A stretch of DNA of 64,000 nucleotides from Pseudomonas synxantha (GCF_900105675.1 NZ_LT629786.1:3472001-3536000); one strand, 5' to 3'; shown: positions 36,068-44,986, counted from the stretch's first letter. A program made the numbers and translations. Notes: generated by a model not told the origin, from the sequence alone.

Positions 36068-36832
36068 ATGCATACCCCCTCCGCCCCCGTAACCGAAGAG
36101 CCAAAAGACGCGGTGATCGCCGAAGACAAGCGCTGGAATACCCGTGCGCTGATTGTCGACGACGACGTGCCGATCCGCGAACTGCTGATCGACTACCTGG
36201 CGCGCTTCAATATCCTCGCCTCGGGTGTCACCGACGGCACCGCCATGCGCCAAGCCATGCAAGCCGAGACCTTCGATGTGGTGGTGCTCGACCTGATGCT
36301 GCCGGGCGAGGACGGGCTGTCGCTGTGCCGCTGGTTGCGCGCCGAGTCGGACATTCCGATCCTGATGCTCACCGCCCGTTGCGAACCCACCGACCGCATC
36401 ATCGGCCTGGAACTGGGCGCCGATGACTACATGTCCAAACCGTTCGAGCCCCGGGAGCTGGTCGCGCGTATCCAGACCATCCTGCGCCGGGTGCGCGATG
36501 ACCGCAGCGAGCAACGCACCAACATCCGCTTCGACAATTGGCGCCTCAACAGCGTGCTGCGCCAGTTGGTGGCCGATGACGGCCTGGTGGTACCGCTGTC
36601 CAACGCCGAGTTTCGCTTGCTGTGGGTGTTCATCGAACGCCCGCGCCGTGTGCTGAGTCGCGAACAATTGCTGGATGCCGCCCGCGGCCGCTCCATCGAA
36701 GCCTTTGATCGCAGCATCGACTTGCTGGTGTCGCGCCTGCGCCAGAAGCTGGGAGATGATCCCAGGGCGCCACAACTGATCAAGACCGTGCGCGGCGAAG
36801 GCTACCTGTTCGATGCCCGGGATATCGGCTGA
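36068..36832 (+). CDS. OmpR-family response regulator
   Basis: 254 residues. Receiver domain about 26-140 with acidic cluster DDD (31-33), phosphoacceptor Asp75 in VVVLDLMLPG, and Lys in DYMSKPFEP; OmpR/PhoB winged helix about 155-250 (RRVLSREQLLDAARGRSIEAFDRSIDLLVSRLRQKLG). I start at 36068; an upstream ATG at 36032 would add 12 residues. The N-terminal tail of about 25 residues before the receiver is longer than usual. The stop overlaps the kinase start (TGATG), so the two form a cognate pair. Confidence 0.92.
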   Translation: MHTPSAPVTEEPKDAVIAEDKRWNTRALIVDDDVPIRELLIDYLARFNILASGVTDGTAMRQAMQAETFDVVVLDLMLPGEDGLSLCRWLRAESDIPILMLTARCEPTDRIIGLELGADDYMSKPFEPRELVARIQTILRRVRDDRSEQRTNIRFDNWRLNSVLRQLVADDGLVVPLSNAEFRLLWVFIERPRRVLSREQLLDAARGRSIEAFDRSIDLLVSRLRQKLGDDPRAPQLIKTVRGEGYLFDARDIG

Positions 36833-37866
36833 TGCGTGCCACCCTCAATACGCTGTTCGGGCGATTGTTCGGCCTATTGCTGGTGGCCATTGTGCTGGCC
36901 CACGTGCTGGCGATCTTCTGGTTCCACCACTATGGCCGGCCACCGCCCCCGCCTCCCGAGGTGTTCGTCGAACAACCGGATGGCACCCTCAAGCCACTGC
37001 ACAAGGAACCTCGCCCTTGGTTTGGTGGGCCGTTGGTACCGCTGACGTTTCAATTTATCTCGTTGATCATCGCCGCCTGGTACGGTGCCAAGCTGTTGAG
37101 TCGGCCGATCCAGCGCCTGAGCGCAGCGGCCGAGCGCTTGAGCATCGACCTCGACAGCCCGCCCCTGGTGGAGTCCGGCCCGCGCGAAGCACGGCAGGCC
37201 GCGTCGACCTTCAATCTCATGCAAAAGCGTATCCGCGAGCAAGTCAGCCAGCGTGCACGCATGCTCGGTGCGGTCTCCCACGACCTGCGCACCCCGCTGT
37301 CGCGCCTCAAGCTGCGCCTGGAACAGATCGAGGACACCCAGCTGCAAGGCCAGATGCGCCAGGACCTGGACGACATGATCGGCATGCTCGATGCCACCCT
37401 GAGCTACCTGCACGAACAACGCACCAGCGAGACACGGCACTGGCTCGACGTGCAGGCGCTGGTGGAGTCCCTCAGCGAAAACGCCCAGGACCAAGGCAGC
37501 GATGTGCAATTTTCCGGTACCTGTGCACCGTTGCAAGTACAGCCGATGGCCTTGCGCTCATGCCTTAACAACCTGATCGACAATGCCCTGCGCTATGCCG
37601 GCACGGCACATATCGTCCTGACGGACAGCCGCGACGCGCTGGTCATCCGTGTGATTGACCACGGCCCGGGCATTGCGGCCGACAAGCGTGAGGCGGTGTT
37701 CGAGCCGTTTTACCGACTCGAAGGGTCACGCAACCGCAACTCCGGCGGCGTCGGCCTGGGCATGACGATTTCCAGGGAAGCGGCGGAGCGCTTGGGCGGC
37801 CGCTTGAGCCTGGAAGAGACGCCTGGTGGCGGGCTGACCGCCGTCATGTGGCTGCCCCGCACCTGA
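36832..37866 (+). CDS. Sensor histidine kinase (EnvZ-like)
   Basis: 344 residues: TM1 about 11-31, a short periplasmic loop rich in proline (GRPPPPPPEVFVEQPDG), TM2 about 66-88, HAMP, dimerisation domain with phosphoacceptor His150 (GAVSHDLRTPLSR), and ATPase domain with N box NLIDNALRYAG, G1 DHGPGIA and G2 GGVGLGMTIS. The periplasmic domain of about 35 residues is too small for a typical ligand fold, so it may sense the membrane or a partner protein. Translationally coupled to the regulator upstream. Signal and targets unknown. Confidence 0.92.
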   Translation: MRATLNTLFGRLFGLLLVAIVLAHVLAIFWFHHYGRPPPPPPEVFVEQPDGTLKPLHKEPRPWFGGPLVPLTFQFISLIIAAWYGAKLLSRPIQRLSAAAERLSIDLDSPPLVESGPREARQAASTFNLMQKRIREQVSQRARMLGAVSHDLRTPLSRLKLRLEQIEDTQLQGQMRQDLDDMIGMLDATLSYLHEQRTSETRHWLDVQALVESLSENAQDQGSDVQFSGTCAPLQVQPMALRSCLNNLIDNALRYAGTAHIVLTDSRDALVIRVIDHGPGIAADKREAVFEPFYRLEGSRNRNSGGVGLGMTISREAAERLGGRLSLEETPGGGLTAVMWLPRT

Positions 37867-37871
37867 ACGCC

Positions 37872-38936
37872 TCAGTTACAGGGTTTGTCTTCGCGGCGGA
37901 CTTGCGCCTGAGTGGCGCTCCAGTCTGTCAGCAGGCTGTAGGCCACCGCCAGTAAGGTCGGGCCGATAAACAGGCCGATAAAGCCGAACGCTATCAAGCC
38001 GCCAAACACGCCCAGCAGCACAATCACCAGCGGCAGGTTGCCGCCACGGCTGATCAGGTACGGCTTGAGTACGTTATCCACGCCACTGATCACGAACGTG
38101 CCCCATACACCCAGGAACACGGCATAGGTGTAGTCGCCCTTCCACGCCAGCCAAGCCGTGGCCGGAATCCACACCAGCGGCGGGCCCATGGGGATCAGGC
38201 TGAGCAGGAAAGTGACGATACCCAGCACCAGCGCACCCGGCACGCCGGCGATCAGGAAGCCGATCAGGGCCAGCAGGGCCTGGGCCGCTGCGGTACCGAT
38301 CACACCATTGACCACCCGTTGCACAGTGCCGGCCACCAGTTCGATGTAATAGCCGGCGCGCTCGCCGATCAGGCGCTCCAGCAAGCGGTGCACAAACATC
38401 GCCAGGCGCGGCCCGTCACGGTAGAAAAAGAACACGAAGACCAGGCTCAGGGTCAGCTCGAGAATGCCGCCGCCAATTTGCGCACTGCGCGCCAGCAGCC
38501 AATTGCCGACCTGGCCGAGGTACGGCTTGATGGTGACCATCAGCGCCGCGCCTTGTTGATCGATACTGTCCCACATTCCCGCCAGGCGCTCGCCAACCAA
38601 CGGAATCGAACCCAGCCAGGACGGCGCCTCGGGCAAGCCGTCGACCTGGATATCCTTGATCAGCGCCACTGCATCGCGCACATGGTCGGCGAGGTTGAAC
38701 CCCAGCCATACCAGCGGCACTGCCACCAGCAACATCCAGCCCAGGGTCAGGATGCCGGCGGCCAGGGACTCCCGGCCACCCAGCCAGCGCGTGAGCAAAC
38801 GCATCAGCGGCCAACTGGCAAATGCCAGCACCGCCCCCCAGAACAGCGCCGACCAGAACGGCGCCATGACCCAGAAGCTGGCACCGAACAGCACCAGCAG
38901 CAGGATTTGCACCAGCAGGCGATCGTTATTGAGCAT
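37872..38936 (-). CDS. AI-2E family transporter (YdiK-like)
   Basis: Inner-membrane protein of 354 residues with about eight hydrophobic segments, including paired segments at each end and the conserved PMGPPLVWIPATAWL stretch near residue 250 and FGFIGLFIGPTLLAVAYSL at the end. The family exports AI-2 in TqsA or runs Na+/H+ exchange in other members; which applies here is not visible. It ends 6 bp from the convergent kinase gene and is last in a run of six leftward genes. Confidence 0.87.
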   Translation of the reverse strand: MLNNDRLLVQILLLVLFGASFWVMAPFWSALFWGAVLAFASWPLMRLLTRWLGGRESLAAGILTLGWMLLVAVPLVWLGFNLADHVRDAVALIKDIQVDGLPEAPSWLGSIPLVGERLAGMWDSIDQQGAALMVTIKPYLGQVGNWLLARSAQIGGGILELTLSLVFVFFFYRDGPRLAMFVHRLLERLIGERAGYYIELVAGTVQRVVNGVIGTAAAQALLALIGFLIAGVPGALVLGIVTFLLSLIPMGPPLVWIPATAWLAWKGDYTYAVFLGVWGTFVISGVDNVLKPYLISRGGNLPLVIVLLGVFGGLIAFGFIGLFIGPTLLAVAYSLLTDWSATQAQVRREDKPCN

Positions 38937-38973
38937 CGGGTATCTCGAGAATAAGGCTATTGGAAGAGAGCTT

Positions 38974-39000
38974 AGGCGAACGGCGCGGGTCCGTTCGCCT
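38974..39000. terminator. Hairpin between DUF4892 and AI-2E genes
   Basis: Perfect 10-bp inverted repeat AGGCGAACGG / CCGTTCGCCT with a 7-nt loop, no T tract. It could reduce read-through from the upstream genes. Confidence 0.4.
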
Positions 39001-39008
39001 GATAACGG

Positions 39009-39827
39009 TCAGCGTATCAGATGCAGGTGCAATCCCTTAGCGTCACCGGTGCCGGTTTCCAGGCGGGCAGCGCGCACGCCGGCATCGATCAGCCCTTGGC
39101 GCCAGGCTTCGGCGGTGGGCCCGGTCAGGCTGATGCGCAAGGTGGTGTCGAGGTTCAGGCCGCGGGAAATCAAGGTCAGCCACGTGGCGTCAGGTTCGGC
39201 ACCCAGCGCCGGGAAGTCCAGCTCGCCGGTGCTTTTCAGTTCACGCAACAGCGTGGCAGAGGTCGGCAGCAGGTTACCCAAAGGCGCGCTGGCGTCGAGT
39301 TGCTCGACATGCAGGTAAGCGCGACGGTTACCGCGGGTGATGCCGTACAGCGCGACCAGGGAATTGTCCTGCGGGGCGGCCAGGCGCAGCAGCAGGTATT
39401 CCTGCTGGCCATCGGCCCCCACCAGCTTGGCGTTGCCGAACACTTCATTGGCCCACAGGCTGCTTTCGCCGCAATCGCGGGCCTGGCACCAGAACAGCAA
39501 TTGCGCGCCGTTGGCCTGCAAGGCTTCGCGCGTTGCCGTGAAGGCCGCGCTGGAACTGTGCTCGGCGGGCAGTTCATAGGTGATTGCAGTGGCTTGGCCC
39601 CGCGCGGTGGCCTGGCCCTCGGAGCGCAACTGGCCGCTGATCTTGCGGATGGCGCCCATGGGGTAGATGCGTTCCTTTTCTTCAGCGGGGCGATAATCGA
39701 CGATTTGCGCGTCAACCTGGCGGGCCACGGCAGGTAGATCCTGGCTGCCCGGCACGTCAGCGGCGAACACCAGGGGGCTGAAACAGCAAAGGCCAAGAGC
39801 ACGGAGACATCCTTTACCCAGGCTCAT
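39009..39827 (-). CDS. Exported DUF4892 protein
   Basis: 272 residues with a signal peptide about 1-22 (ending SPLVFAADVPG), so periplasmic or outer-membrane associated. I recognise the DUF4892 arrangement: DLPAVARQVDAQIVDYRPAEEKERIYPMGAI at the N-terminus, then LLFWCQARDCGESSLWANEVFG and YLLLRLA, and an OmpA-like-looking C-terminal region TSATLLRELKSTGELDFPAL. Function is not established. It is in the leftward run downstream of two alpha/beta hydrolase genes, separated by about 100 bp. Confidence 0.78.
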   Translation of the reverse strand: MSLGKGCLRALGLCCFSPLVFAADVPGSQDLPAVARQVDAQIVDYRPAEEKERIYPMGAIRKISGQLRSEGQATARGQATAITYELPAEHSSSAAFTATREALQANGAQLLFWCQARDCGESSLWANEVFGNAKLVGADGQQEYLLLRLAAPQDNSLVALYGITRGNRRAYLHVEQLDASAPLGNLLPTSATLLRELKSTGELDFPALGAEPDATWLTLISRGLNLDTTLRISLTGPTAEAWRQGLIDAGVRAARLETGTGDAKGLHLHLIR

Positions 39828-39929
39828 CGGATCAATGAGCCCTGGCCAATGGGGGTGACAGCGGTATTGAGTGTGTACATAGTTGACTCCCTTTCAATCC
39901 GCCCAGCCTCGGCAGTTGACCTCGCCAAG

Positions 39930-40784
39930 TCAAGGCGCGGAGAAGAACCGATTGAAACAGTCTGCAACAAGAACGGCGCCGGGCTCGTCATTCAAGTGTA
40001 AATGATGGCCACCTGGCAGCGTGGTGACGGTGAAGGGCAGCTGGGAAAGCAATTCAGCATGTTTCGCCAGCATGCCGTCAGCCGCGACCACCAACTGCGT
40101 AGGGCAACCTACGCGCCTTACGAAAGCCATAGCCTGCTCATCGGTCAGGCGCGTCGGCGATGCCAAGGTCAGGCGGCTGTCGCTGCGCCAGGTGTAACCG
40201 CCCGGTACTGGCATCAGGCCGCGCTGGGCCAGCAGTTCCGCGGCTTCACGACTGACCGCCACCACGCCCTTCATCCGCGCCTCCACCGCTCGATCGAGCG
40301 TGCCGTAGACAGGCTTGCGCTTGTCTTGCAGGCTCATTTGCGCCTGCAAGGCCATGCCCAGGCGTTCGGCCGCGTTCTCGGCGCTGGCGGTCGGAGGGAT
40401 CACGCCATCGATCAAACCCAAGTGCGTCACACGCTCCGGCAAGGCCCCAGCCAACACCAGGGAGACGATGGCACCCAGGGAATGGCCAAGTAATGCAAAA
40501 CGTTGCCAGCCCAATTGCTCGGCGACCTGCAGCACGTCATAGACATAGTCCCACAAGGCATAACCGGCCCCTGCCGGACGATGGTCCGAGTGCCCGTGCC
40601 CCGCCAGATCCAGCGCGACAATACGCAAGCCGTGCAGCTTGGGCGCCAGGCGCGCAAAGCTGTTGGCGTTGTCCAGCCAGCCATGCAGGGCGATCACCGG
40701 CAGGCCATCCTCGGGGCCGAACAGATGAGCCGCCAACTCAATGTGCGGCAGGCTCAGGCGAACTTCTTCGACAGGTGTGCTCAT
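39930..40784 (-). CDS. Alpha/beta hydrolase (second of a tandem pair)
   Basis: 284 residues from the ATG at 40784. Oxyanion HGWLDNANSF near residue 35, nucleophile elbow GHSLGA, LIDGVIPPTA after it, acid in VVAADGML and base His in GGHHLHLNDEP. Its start overlaps the stop of the upstream hydrolase by 4 bp, so the two are translationally coupled. The pair follows an acyl-CoA ligase and a thioesterase gene, suggesting action on acyl or ester compounds; the actual substrate is unknown. Confidence 0.87.
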   Translation of the reverse strand: MSTPVEEVRLSLPHIELAAHLFGPEDGLPVIALHGWLDNANSFARLAPKLHGLRIVALDLAGHGHSDHRPAGAGYALWDYVYDVLQVAEQLGWQRFALLGHSLGAIVSLVLAGALPERVTHLGLIDGVIPPTASAENAAERLGMALQAQMSLQDKRKPVYGTLDRAVEARMKGVVAVSREAAELLAQRGLMPVPGGYTWRSDSRLTLASPTRLTDEQAMAFVRRVGCPTQLVVAADGMLAKHAELLSQLPFTVTTLPGGHHLHLNDEPGAVLVADCFNRFFSAP

Positions 40785-41584
40785 GCGCAACTGCGCTCGC
40801 GGGCTTGCCAACGGGCGAACAGGTTCTTGATCAAGGTGGCGGTGTCCTGGGGGCGTTCCAGGGGGAACATATGGCCGCCCGGCATGGTGAGCATTTCGCC
40901 CATGGGCAGGCGGTCGACGCCGCTGGCATGGTGGCGCATCACCACACGGCTCTGGCGCCCACGCACCACCGCCAGCGGCACCTTCAATTGGCGCACCTGG
41001 CCCGGGCTGGTGTGGGGTAAGCCGCGATAGATGCTGATTTCGGTGGCCGGATCGAAACGCAGGCGCAGGCGGTCGCCCACTTGCTGCAGGCCATGTTGCA
41101 GGTACGCGTCAAAACAATCGGGATCGAAGCCACGAAAAAGGGTCTTGCCGGCAAAATAGCTGCGTGCGGCTTCAAGGTCGGTGAACTCTTCACGGCGGCC
41201 GAGGGTGCGCCCAGCCGGCGTCAGGCGGTCGATAAAGCCAAAACGCTTGGCGGCACGGATCACCCAGCGGTCCGCCCGGGTCAGCACCGGCGAATCCAGC
41301 ATTACCACGCCCCGGTACAACTGCGGGCAACGCATGGCTGCGTGCAAGTGCAGCACGCCCCCGAGGGAATGGCCCACGCCCCACACCGGCTCCGGCTGCT
41401 GTTGCAGATGGTGGATCAACTCATCCACCAGGTTCTGCCAGTTATCGTCCACCGGGAACCTGGGGTCGTGACCGTGCTGCGGCAGGTGCGCCACCGCATA
41501 TTCCGGGGCCAGGGCGGCAAACAGCTTGCCGTAAGTGGCCGATGGGAAGCCATTGGCGTGGGTAAAAAACACGTGCTGCGGCAT
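40781..41584 (-). CDS. Alpha/beta hydrolase (first of a tandem pair)
   Basis: 267 residues. Oxyanion-region THANGFPSATYG, nucleophile elbow GHSLGGVLH, base His in MPGGHMFPLERP. It differs clearly from its downstream neighbour, so the pair is not a recent duplication. It is cytosolic and lies 97 bp after the hotdog thioesterase gene. This order of ligase, thioesterase and two hydrolases matches what I remember around PA1617-PA1622 in P. aeruginosa. No substrate established. Confidence 0.87.
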   Translation of the reverse strand: MPQHVFFTHANGFPSATYGKLFAALAPEYAVAHLPQHGHDPRFPVDDNWQNLVDELIHHLQQQPEPVWGVGHSLGGVLHLHAAMRCPQLYRGVVMLDSPVLTRADRWVIRAAKRFGFIDRLTPAGRTLGRREEFTDLEAARSYFAGKTLFRGFDPDCFDAYLQHGLQQVGDRLRLRFDPATEISIYRGLPHTSPGQVRQLKVPLAVVRGRQSRVVMRHHASGVDRLPMGEMLTMPGGHMFPLERPQDTATLIKNLFARWQARERSCA

Positions 41585-41681
41585 ACAGGTTCCATCGACG
41601 AAAACAGAGGTGGATTGTCACCATGCCGGCGCCCTGCGGCAATGACTGTAACTGCCAGGAATGATGACACTCACGCCACGC

Positions 41682-42125
41682 CTATCGCGCCGGTGGTTTT
41701 TCGCCCAGCGGCACCACGGCCATGGTCAGCCGCGAGATACAGCTGGCCTTGCCGTCGTCGCTGCTCAGGCGGATGTCCCACACCTGGGTCGTGCGCCCGA
41801 TATGAATAGCCTTGGCCACCGCCGTCACCCGCCCGCTACGCACGCCACGCAGGTGGTTGGCATTGACCTCCAGGCCCACGCAATAGAACTTGCTCGCGTC
41901 GATGCACAGGTAGGCCGCCATGGAGCCGACACTCTCGGCCAGCACCACCGAGGCGCCGCCGTGCAACAGCCCGTAAGGCTGATGGGTGCGGTGATCGACC
42001 ACCATGCTGGCGGTGAGGGATTCGTCGTCGAAGCTTTCGAAACGAATATCCAGCAACTCGCCGATGGTGTTTTTCTGCATCGCATTGAGTTGTTCAATAT
42101 TCGGTTGGGTGCGCCACAGGCTCAT
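41682..42125 (-). CDS. Hotdog-fold acyl-CoA thioesterase (YdiI/MenI-like)
   Basis: 147 residues, single hotdog domain. The YGLLHGGASVVLAESVGSMAA segment contains the conserved HGG and the catalytic Glu on the central helix (ASVVLAES), as in the YdiI/EntH/PaaI group. It hydrolyses acyl- or aroyl-CoA thioesters. It starts 30 bp after the stop of an acyl-CoA ligase gene, so ligase and thioesterase are made together; it may release or proofread products of the ligase. Confidence 0.87.
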   Translation of the reverse strand: MSLWRTQPNIEQLNAMQKNTIGELLDIRFESFDDESLTASMVVDHRTHQPYGLLHGGASVVLAESVGSMAAYLCIDASKFYCVGLEVNANHLRGVRSGRVTAVAKAIHIGRTTQVWDIRLSSDDGKASCISRLTMAVVPLGEKPPAR

Positions 42126-42155
42126 GGGGTTGTCCTTGTTGATTTTATTACGTGC

Positions 42156-43805
42156 CTAATCCTGCCACAGAACGGTTTCGGTGCGCGCGCTCCATGCCTG
42201 CAATTGTGGCCCGTACGTCGACTCGATCACGTTGCGCTTGATCTTCAAGGTCGGGGTCAGAAAGCCGTTTTCCACCGCCCAACTGTCTTTCACCACCACC
42301 AGTTGGCGCAGGCGCTCATGTTTATCCAGGACAGCGTTGACCTGTTCCAGCCAGCGTTCAAGACCGGCGCCAAGGGTTCGATGGTCCTCATGCGGCGCCG
42401 ACAACACACAAAGCCCGATCGGCGCGCCGAGCCCCTCCCCGACCACACAGACTTGTTCGATGCGCGCATGTTCGGCCAGGCGATTTTCAATCGGTGCCGG
42501 GGCGACGTATTTGCCTTTGCTGGTCTTGAAGATCTCCTTGAGGCGCCCGGTCAGGCGCAGGCGGCCGTCAGCGTCCTGCTCGCCCTTGTCACCGGTACGC
42601 AGGAAGCCGTCCTCGGTGAGCGTTTCAGCGGTTTTCTGCGGGTCCTTGAAATAGCCCTGCATGGTCGCGCCGCTGCGCACCTGCACCTCGCCCGCCGGAT
42701 CGATGCGCACTTCCACGCCAGGGCACGGCAGGCCGATCCAGCCTGGCTTCTGTGCACCCGGGGTACACACATGGGAATAGCCACAGTTTTCGCTCATGCC
42801 ATACACCTCCAGCACGTCCAGGCCCAGGCGCTGATACCAGCGCAACAGCGCCTCGGGCACCGGTGCCGCGCCGGACAGGGCGATGCGCAGCGCATCCAGC
42901 CCCAGGCCCGCCAGCACTTTATGGCCGACACGCTTGCCGATGAATGGCAGGCGCAACAGGGTTTCGAGGCGCTTTTCCGGGAGCTTGGCGTAGACCCCCA
43001 GTTGGAATCTGGTCCAGATGCGAGGCACGCCAAACAAGGCCGTCGGGCGTGCCCTGCGCAAATCGGTGAGGAAGGTCTCCAGGCTTTGCGCAAAAAACAC
43101 GGTTTGCCCGGTGTAGATCGAGGCCATTTCCACAAACATGCGTTCGGCCACATGACACAGCGGCAGGTAGGACAGCAGCCGGTCTGCTTCCCCCAGGCCA
43201 AACAACTCGGTGCCGCGAGTAGCGGCAAAGCCCAGGGCACCGAACGTGTGCATCACGCCTTTGGGCAGCCCGGTAGTCCCGGAGGTATAAACAATGGTGG
43301 CCAGTGTCGAGGCAAGGGGCTCTGGGTTGTCCTGGATCGGTGAGCAGGCTTGCAGGTCCGCCCAGCTGAAATCGAACGTCCCCGCCGGGCACAGCGGCAG
43401 GCTGATGGTCGGCACACCCGCTGGAATACCCGGCGCCATTGCCGGCCAATCATCCAGCTTGCCGATCAACGCCAACGCCGCCTCGGAATGGGTCAGCACG
43501 TGGGCAACGGAGTCGGCGGTGAGGTTGGGATAGAGCGGCACCGAGACATGCCCGGCCATCCAGATGGCCAGGTCGGCGATGATCCAGTGCGCACAGTTTT
43601 TTGAGATCAGGGCGATGTGCGAGCCCTGGGGCAACTCCCGGCCACGCAGCCAATGGGCGGCGCACCGGGCCTGGAGGCCGACATCGCCCCAGGTCAGGGT
43701 CTGCACCTCGCCGCCATCGAGGGGCTGTACCAGGAAAACCTTGCGTGGGTGCCGCGCTTCACGCTCGAAGAAAACCTGTAACGGCAAACGAAAAGCGACA
43801 GGCAT
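42156..43805 (-). CDS. AMP-dependent long-chain acyl-CoA synthetase
   Basis: Adenylate-forming ligase of 549 residues that activates a carboxylic acid to acyl-AMP and then acyl-CoA. P-loop YTSGTTGLPKG near 180, A5 motif YGMSENCG, RTGDKGEQDADGRL and LTGRLKEIFKTSKGKYVAPAPIE (A8 hinge), and catalytic Lys in TPTLKIKRNVI near the end. The relatives I know are FACL/FadD15-type enzymes. Start at 43805; the upstream frame to 43883 runs through a palindrome and is not coding. It leads a leftward cluster with a thioesterase and two hydrolases. Confidence 0.88.
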   Translation of the reverse strand: MPVAFRLPLQVFFEREARHPRKVFLVQPLDGGEVQTLTWGDVGLQARCAAHWLRGRELPQGSHIALISKNCAHWIIADLAIWMAGHVSVPLYPNLTADSVAHVLTHSEAALALIGKLDDWPAMAPGIPAGVPTISLPLCPAGTFDFSWADLQACSPIQDNPEPLASTLATIVYTSGTTGLPKGVMHTFGALGFAATRGTELFGLGEADRLLSYLPLCHVAERMFVEMASIYTGQTVFFAQSLETFLTDLRRARPTALFGVPRIWTRFQLGVYAKLPEKRLETLLRLPFIGKRVGHKVLAGLGLDALRIALSGAAPVPEALLRWYQRLGLDVLEVYGMSENCGYSHVCTPGAQKPGWIGLPCPGVEVRIDPAGEVQVRSGATMQGYFKDPQKTAETLTEDGFLRTGDKGEQDADGRLRLTGRLKEIFKTSKGKYVAPAPIENRLAEHARIEQVCVVGEGLGAPIGLCVLSAPHEDHRTLGAGLERWLEQVNAVLDKHERLRQLVVVKDSWAVENGFLTPTLKIKRNVIESTYGPQLQAWSARTETVLWQD

Positions 43806-43833
43806 GGGACGCGCTCCTTTGTGATCCGTCAAA

Positions 43834-43863
43834 CAGTCAACCAAGCACTTGCTTGGTTGACTG
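43834..43863. promoter_or_regulatory. 30-bp perfect palindrome upstream of the acyl-CoA synthetase gene
   Basis: Two 14-bp perfect arms, CAGTCAACCAAGCA and TGCTTGGTTGACTG, with a 2-bp centre, 29-58 bp before the start codon. The size and symmetry fit a TetR-type operator covering the promoter of this cluster. The CAAGCA-nn-TGCTTG core has the shape used by several TetR repressors of acyl-CoA genes, but no such regulator is encoded nearby. Confidence 0.65.
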
Positions 43864-43999
43864 TATAGCACATACAAAGGCAACGGCCTGCTGGAGCGAT
43901 AGGCTATAAGGCCGCTATCGAGGCATAGGTGGCTACATGATTTTGGCGCGGCCCCGGTCAGTCAAGCGAACGAAATGCTCAAGACAGCGAGGATCCAAT

Positions 44000-44066
44000 G
44001 TGGGAGTCCCCACCACATCTTCGATGTGACGCTGTCGCGCAGCAAACTAGGGAGCTTGCTCCCGTG
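44000..44066 (+). repeat. REP interrupted by a ~45-bp insert
   Basis: REP left part AATGTGGGAG and right part GGAGCTTGCTCCCG are separated by about 45 bp that contain the 39-bp direct repeat CACATCTTCGATGTG plus GTCGCGCAGCAA. Confidence 0.6.
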
Positions 44067-44076
44067 GCGGCCTGAC

Positions 44077-44385
44077 AGCCGACCGGGATGTTGGATCAGA
44101 CCGAGTACATATCCGTTATTTAGGTTACGGCCACTATTGGTTCCGCTTTTACAGCGGGTCACTTTTGAAAAGAGCCCAAAAGTAACCAAAAGGCTCTTGC
44201 CCCACCACTCGGCACCTCGCCCAGGCTCGGTGTGCCCGTAATCCGACATTGATTTGGGGGGCCGCCGCCACGCGCCATCCATGGCGCGGGGCGGCTAAAC
44301 CGGCATCCCTGCCGGTTTACCCCCCAAATCAACATCGAATTCCGGCCAGCGTGGTTTAACGGGGCGCCTAAGATCAAAAGCACAG
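44077..44385 (+). repeat. Long structured intergenic repeat, copy 2
   Basis: Same element as copy 1 but with the AAGAGCC/GGCTCTT version of the second stem (44170-44198), plus the AACCGG/CCGGTT hairpin. The main 32-nt hairpin is at 44264-44295. Confidence 0.87.
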
Positions 44386-44430
44386 CGAGGCGGCCTTATA
44401 GCCGACCTGATTGTTGAGGCGTGCGCGTAC

Positions 44431-44458
44431 CCCTGTGGGAGCGGGCTTGCCCGCGAAG
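44431..44458 (+). repeat. REP of the P. putida-like type
   Basis: CCTGTGGGAGCGGGCTTGCC followed by CGCGAA, a different REP subtype from the others in the window. It lies between the two inverted long repeats. Confidence 0.8.
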
Positions 44459-44558
44459 GTCGTTAACGATGACGCGGAAAACCAGAAAGAACGCGGCGTT
44501 CTCAGGTTTTTCGCGAGCGCTCCTGCAGAAAAAACAGAAGCGCCGCCAGCGTATCTGC

Positions 44559-44875
44559 GATGCGCAGCGAGTCGCTTTTGATCTTGATCTCAGGCGCCCC
44601 GTTAAACCACGCTGGCCGAACGCAGGCTTGAAGCCGTGGGTAACCCGGCAGGACGCCGGGTTAGCCGTCCTGGGCCAAGGATGGCCCATGACGGCGGCCC
44701 ACGGTTTCAAGCCGGAGAGAGGGCACACCGAGCCTGGGCGAGGTGCCGAGTGGTGGGGCAAGAGCCTTTTGGTTACTTTTGGGCTCTTTTCAAAAGTGAG
44801 CCGCTGTAAGAGCGGAACCTATAGTGGCCGTTACCTAAGCAACGGATATGTACTCGCCCCATCAACCCAACAACC
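44559..44875 (-). repeat. Long structured intergenic repeat, copy 3 (inverted, divergent subtype)
   Basis: Reverse-complement orientation relative to copies 1, 2 and 4. The central part is diverged but stems are preserved by paired changes (main hairpin at 44664-44695). It faces copy 2 across about 170 bp. Confidence 0.85.
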
Positions 44876-44986
44876 CGGTCACATCGACGACGTGGCGCCG
44901 TCGCGCAGCAATCTGGGCCGCCTCCAAAATATCCGGCGTTAAGACTAAATTTTAACTATTTAAAATCAGTAGCTTAATTGAAGTTT

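Noticed and set aside
41661..43343. 560-codon open frame on the plus strand
   Set aside because: Antisense to the thioesterase and acyl-CoA ligase genes; composition rich in Gln/Arg/His without motifs.
44421..44942. 173-codon open frame in the repeat region
   Set aside because: It lies across the inverted long repeat and a REP. The frame is not kept in the other copies because of 5-nt indels, so it is not a gene.
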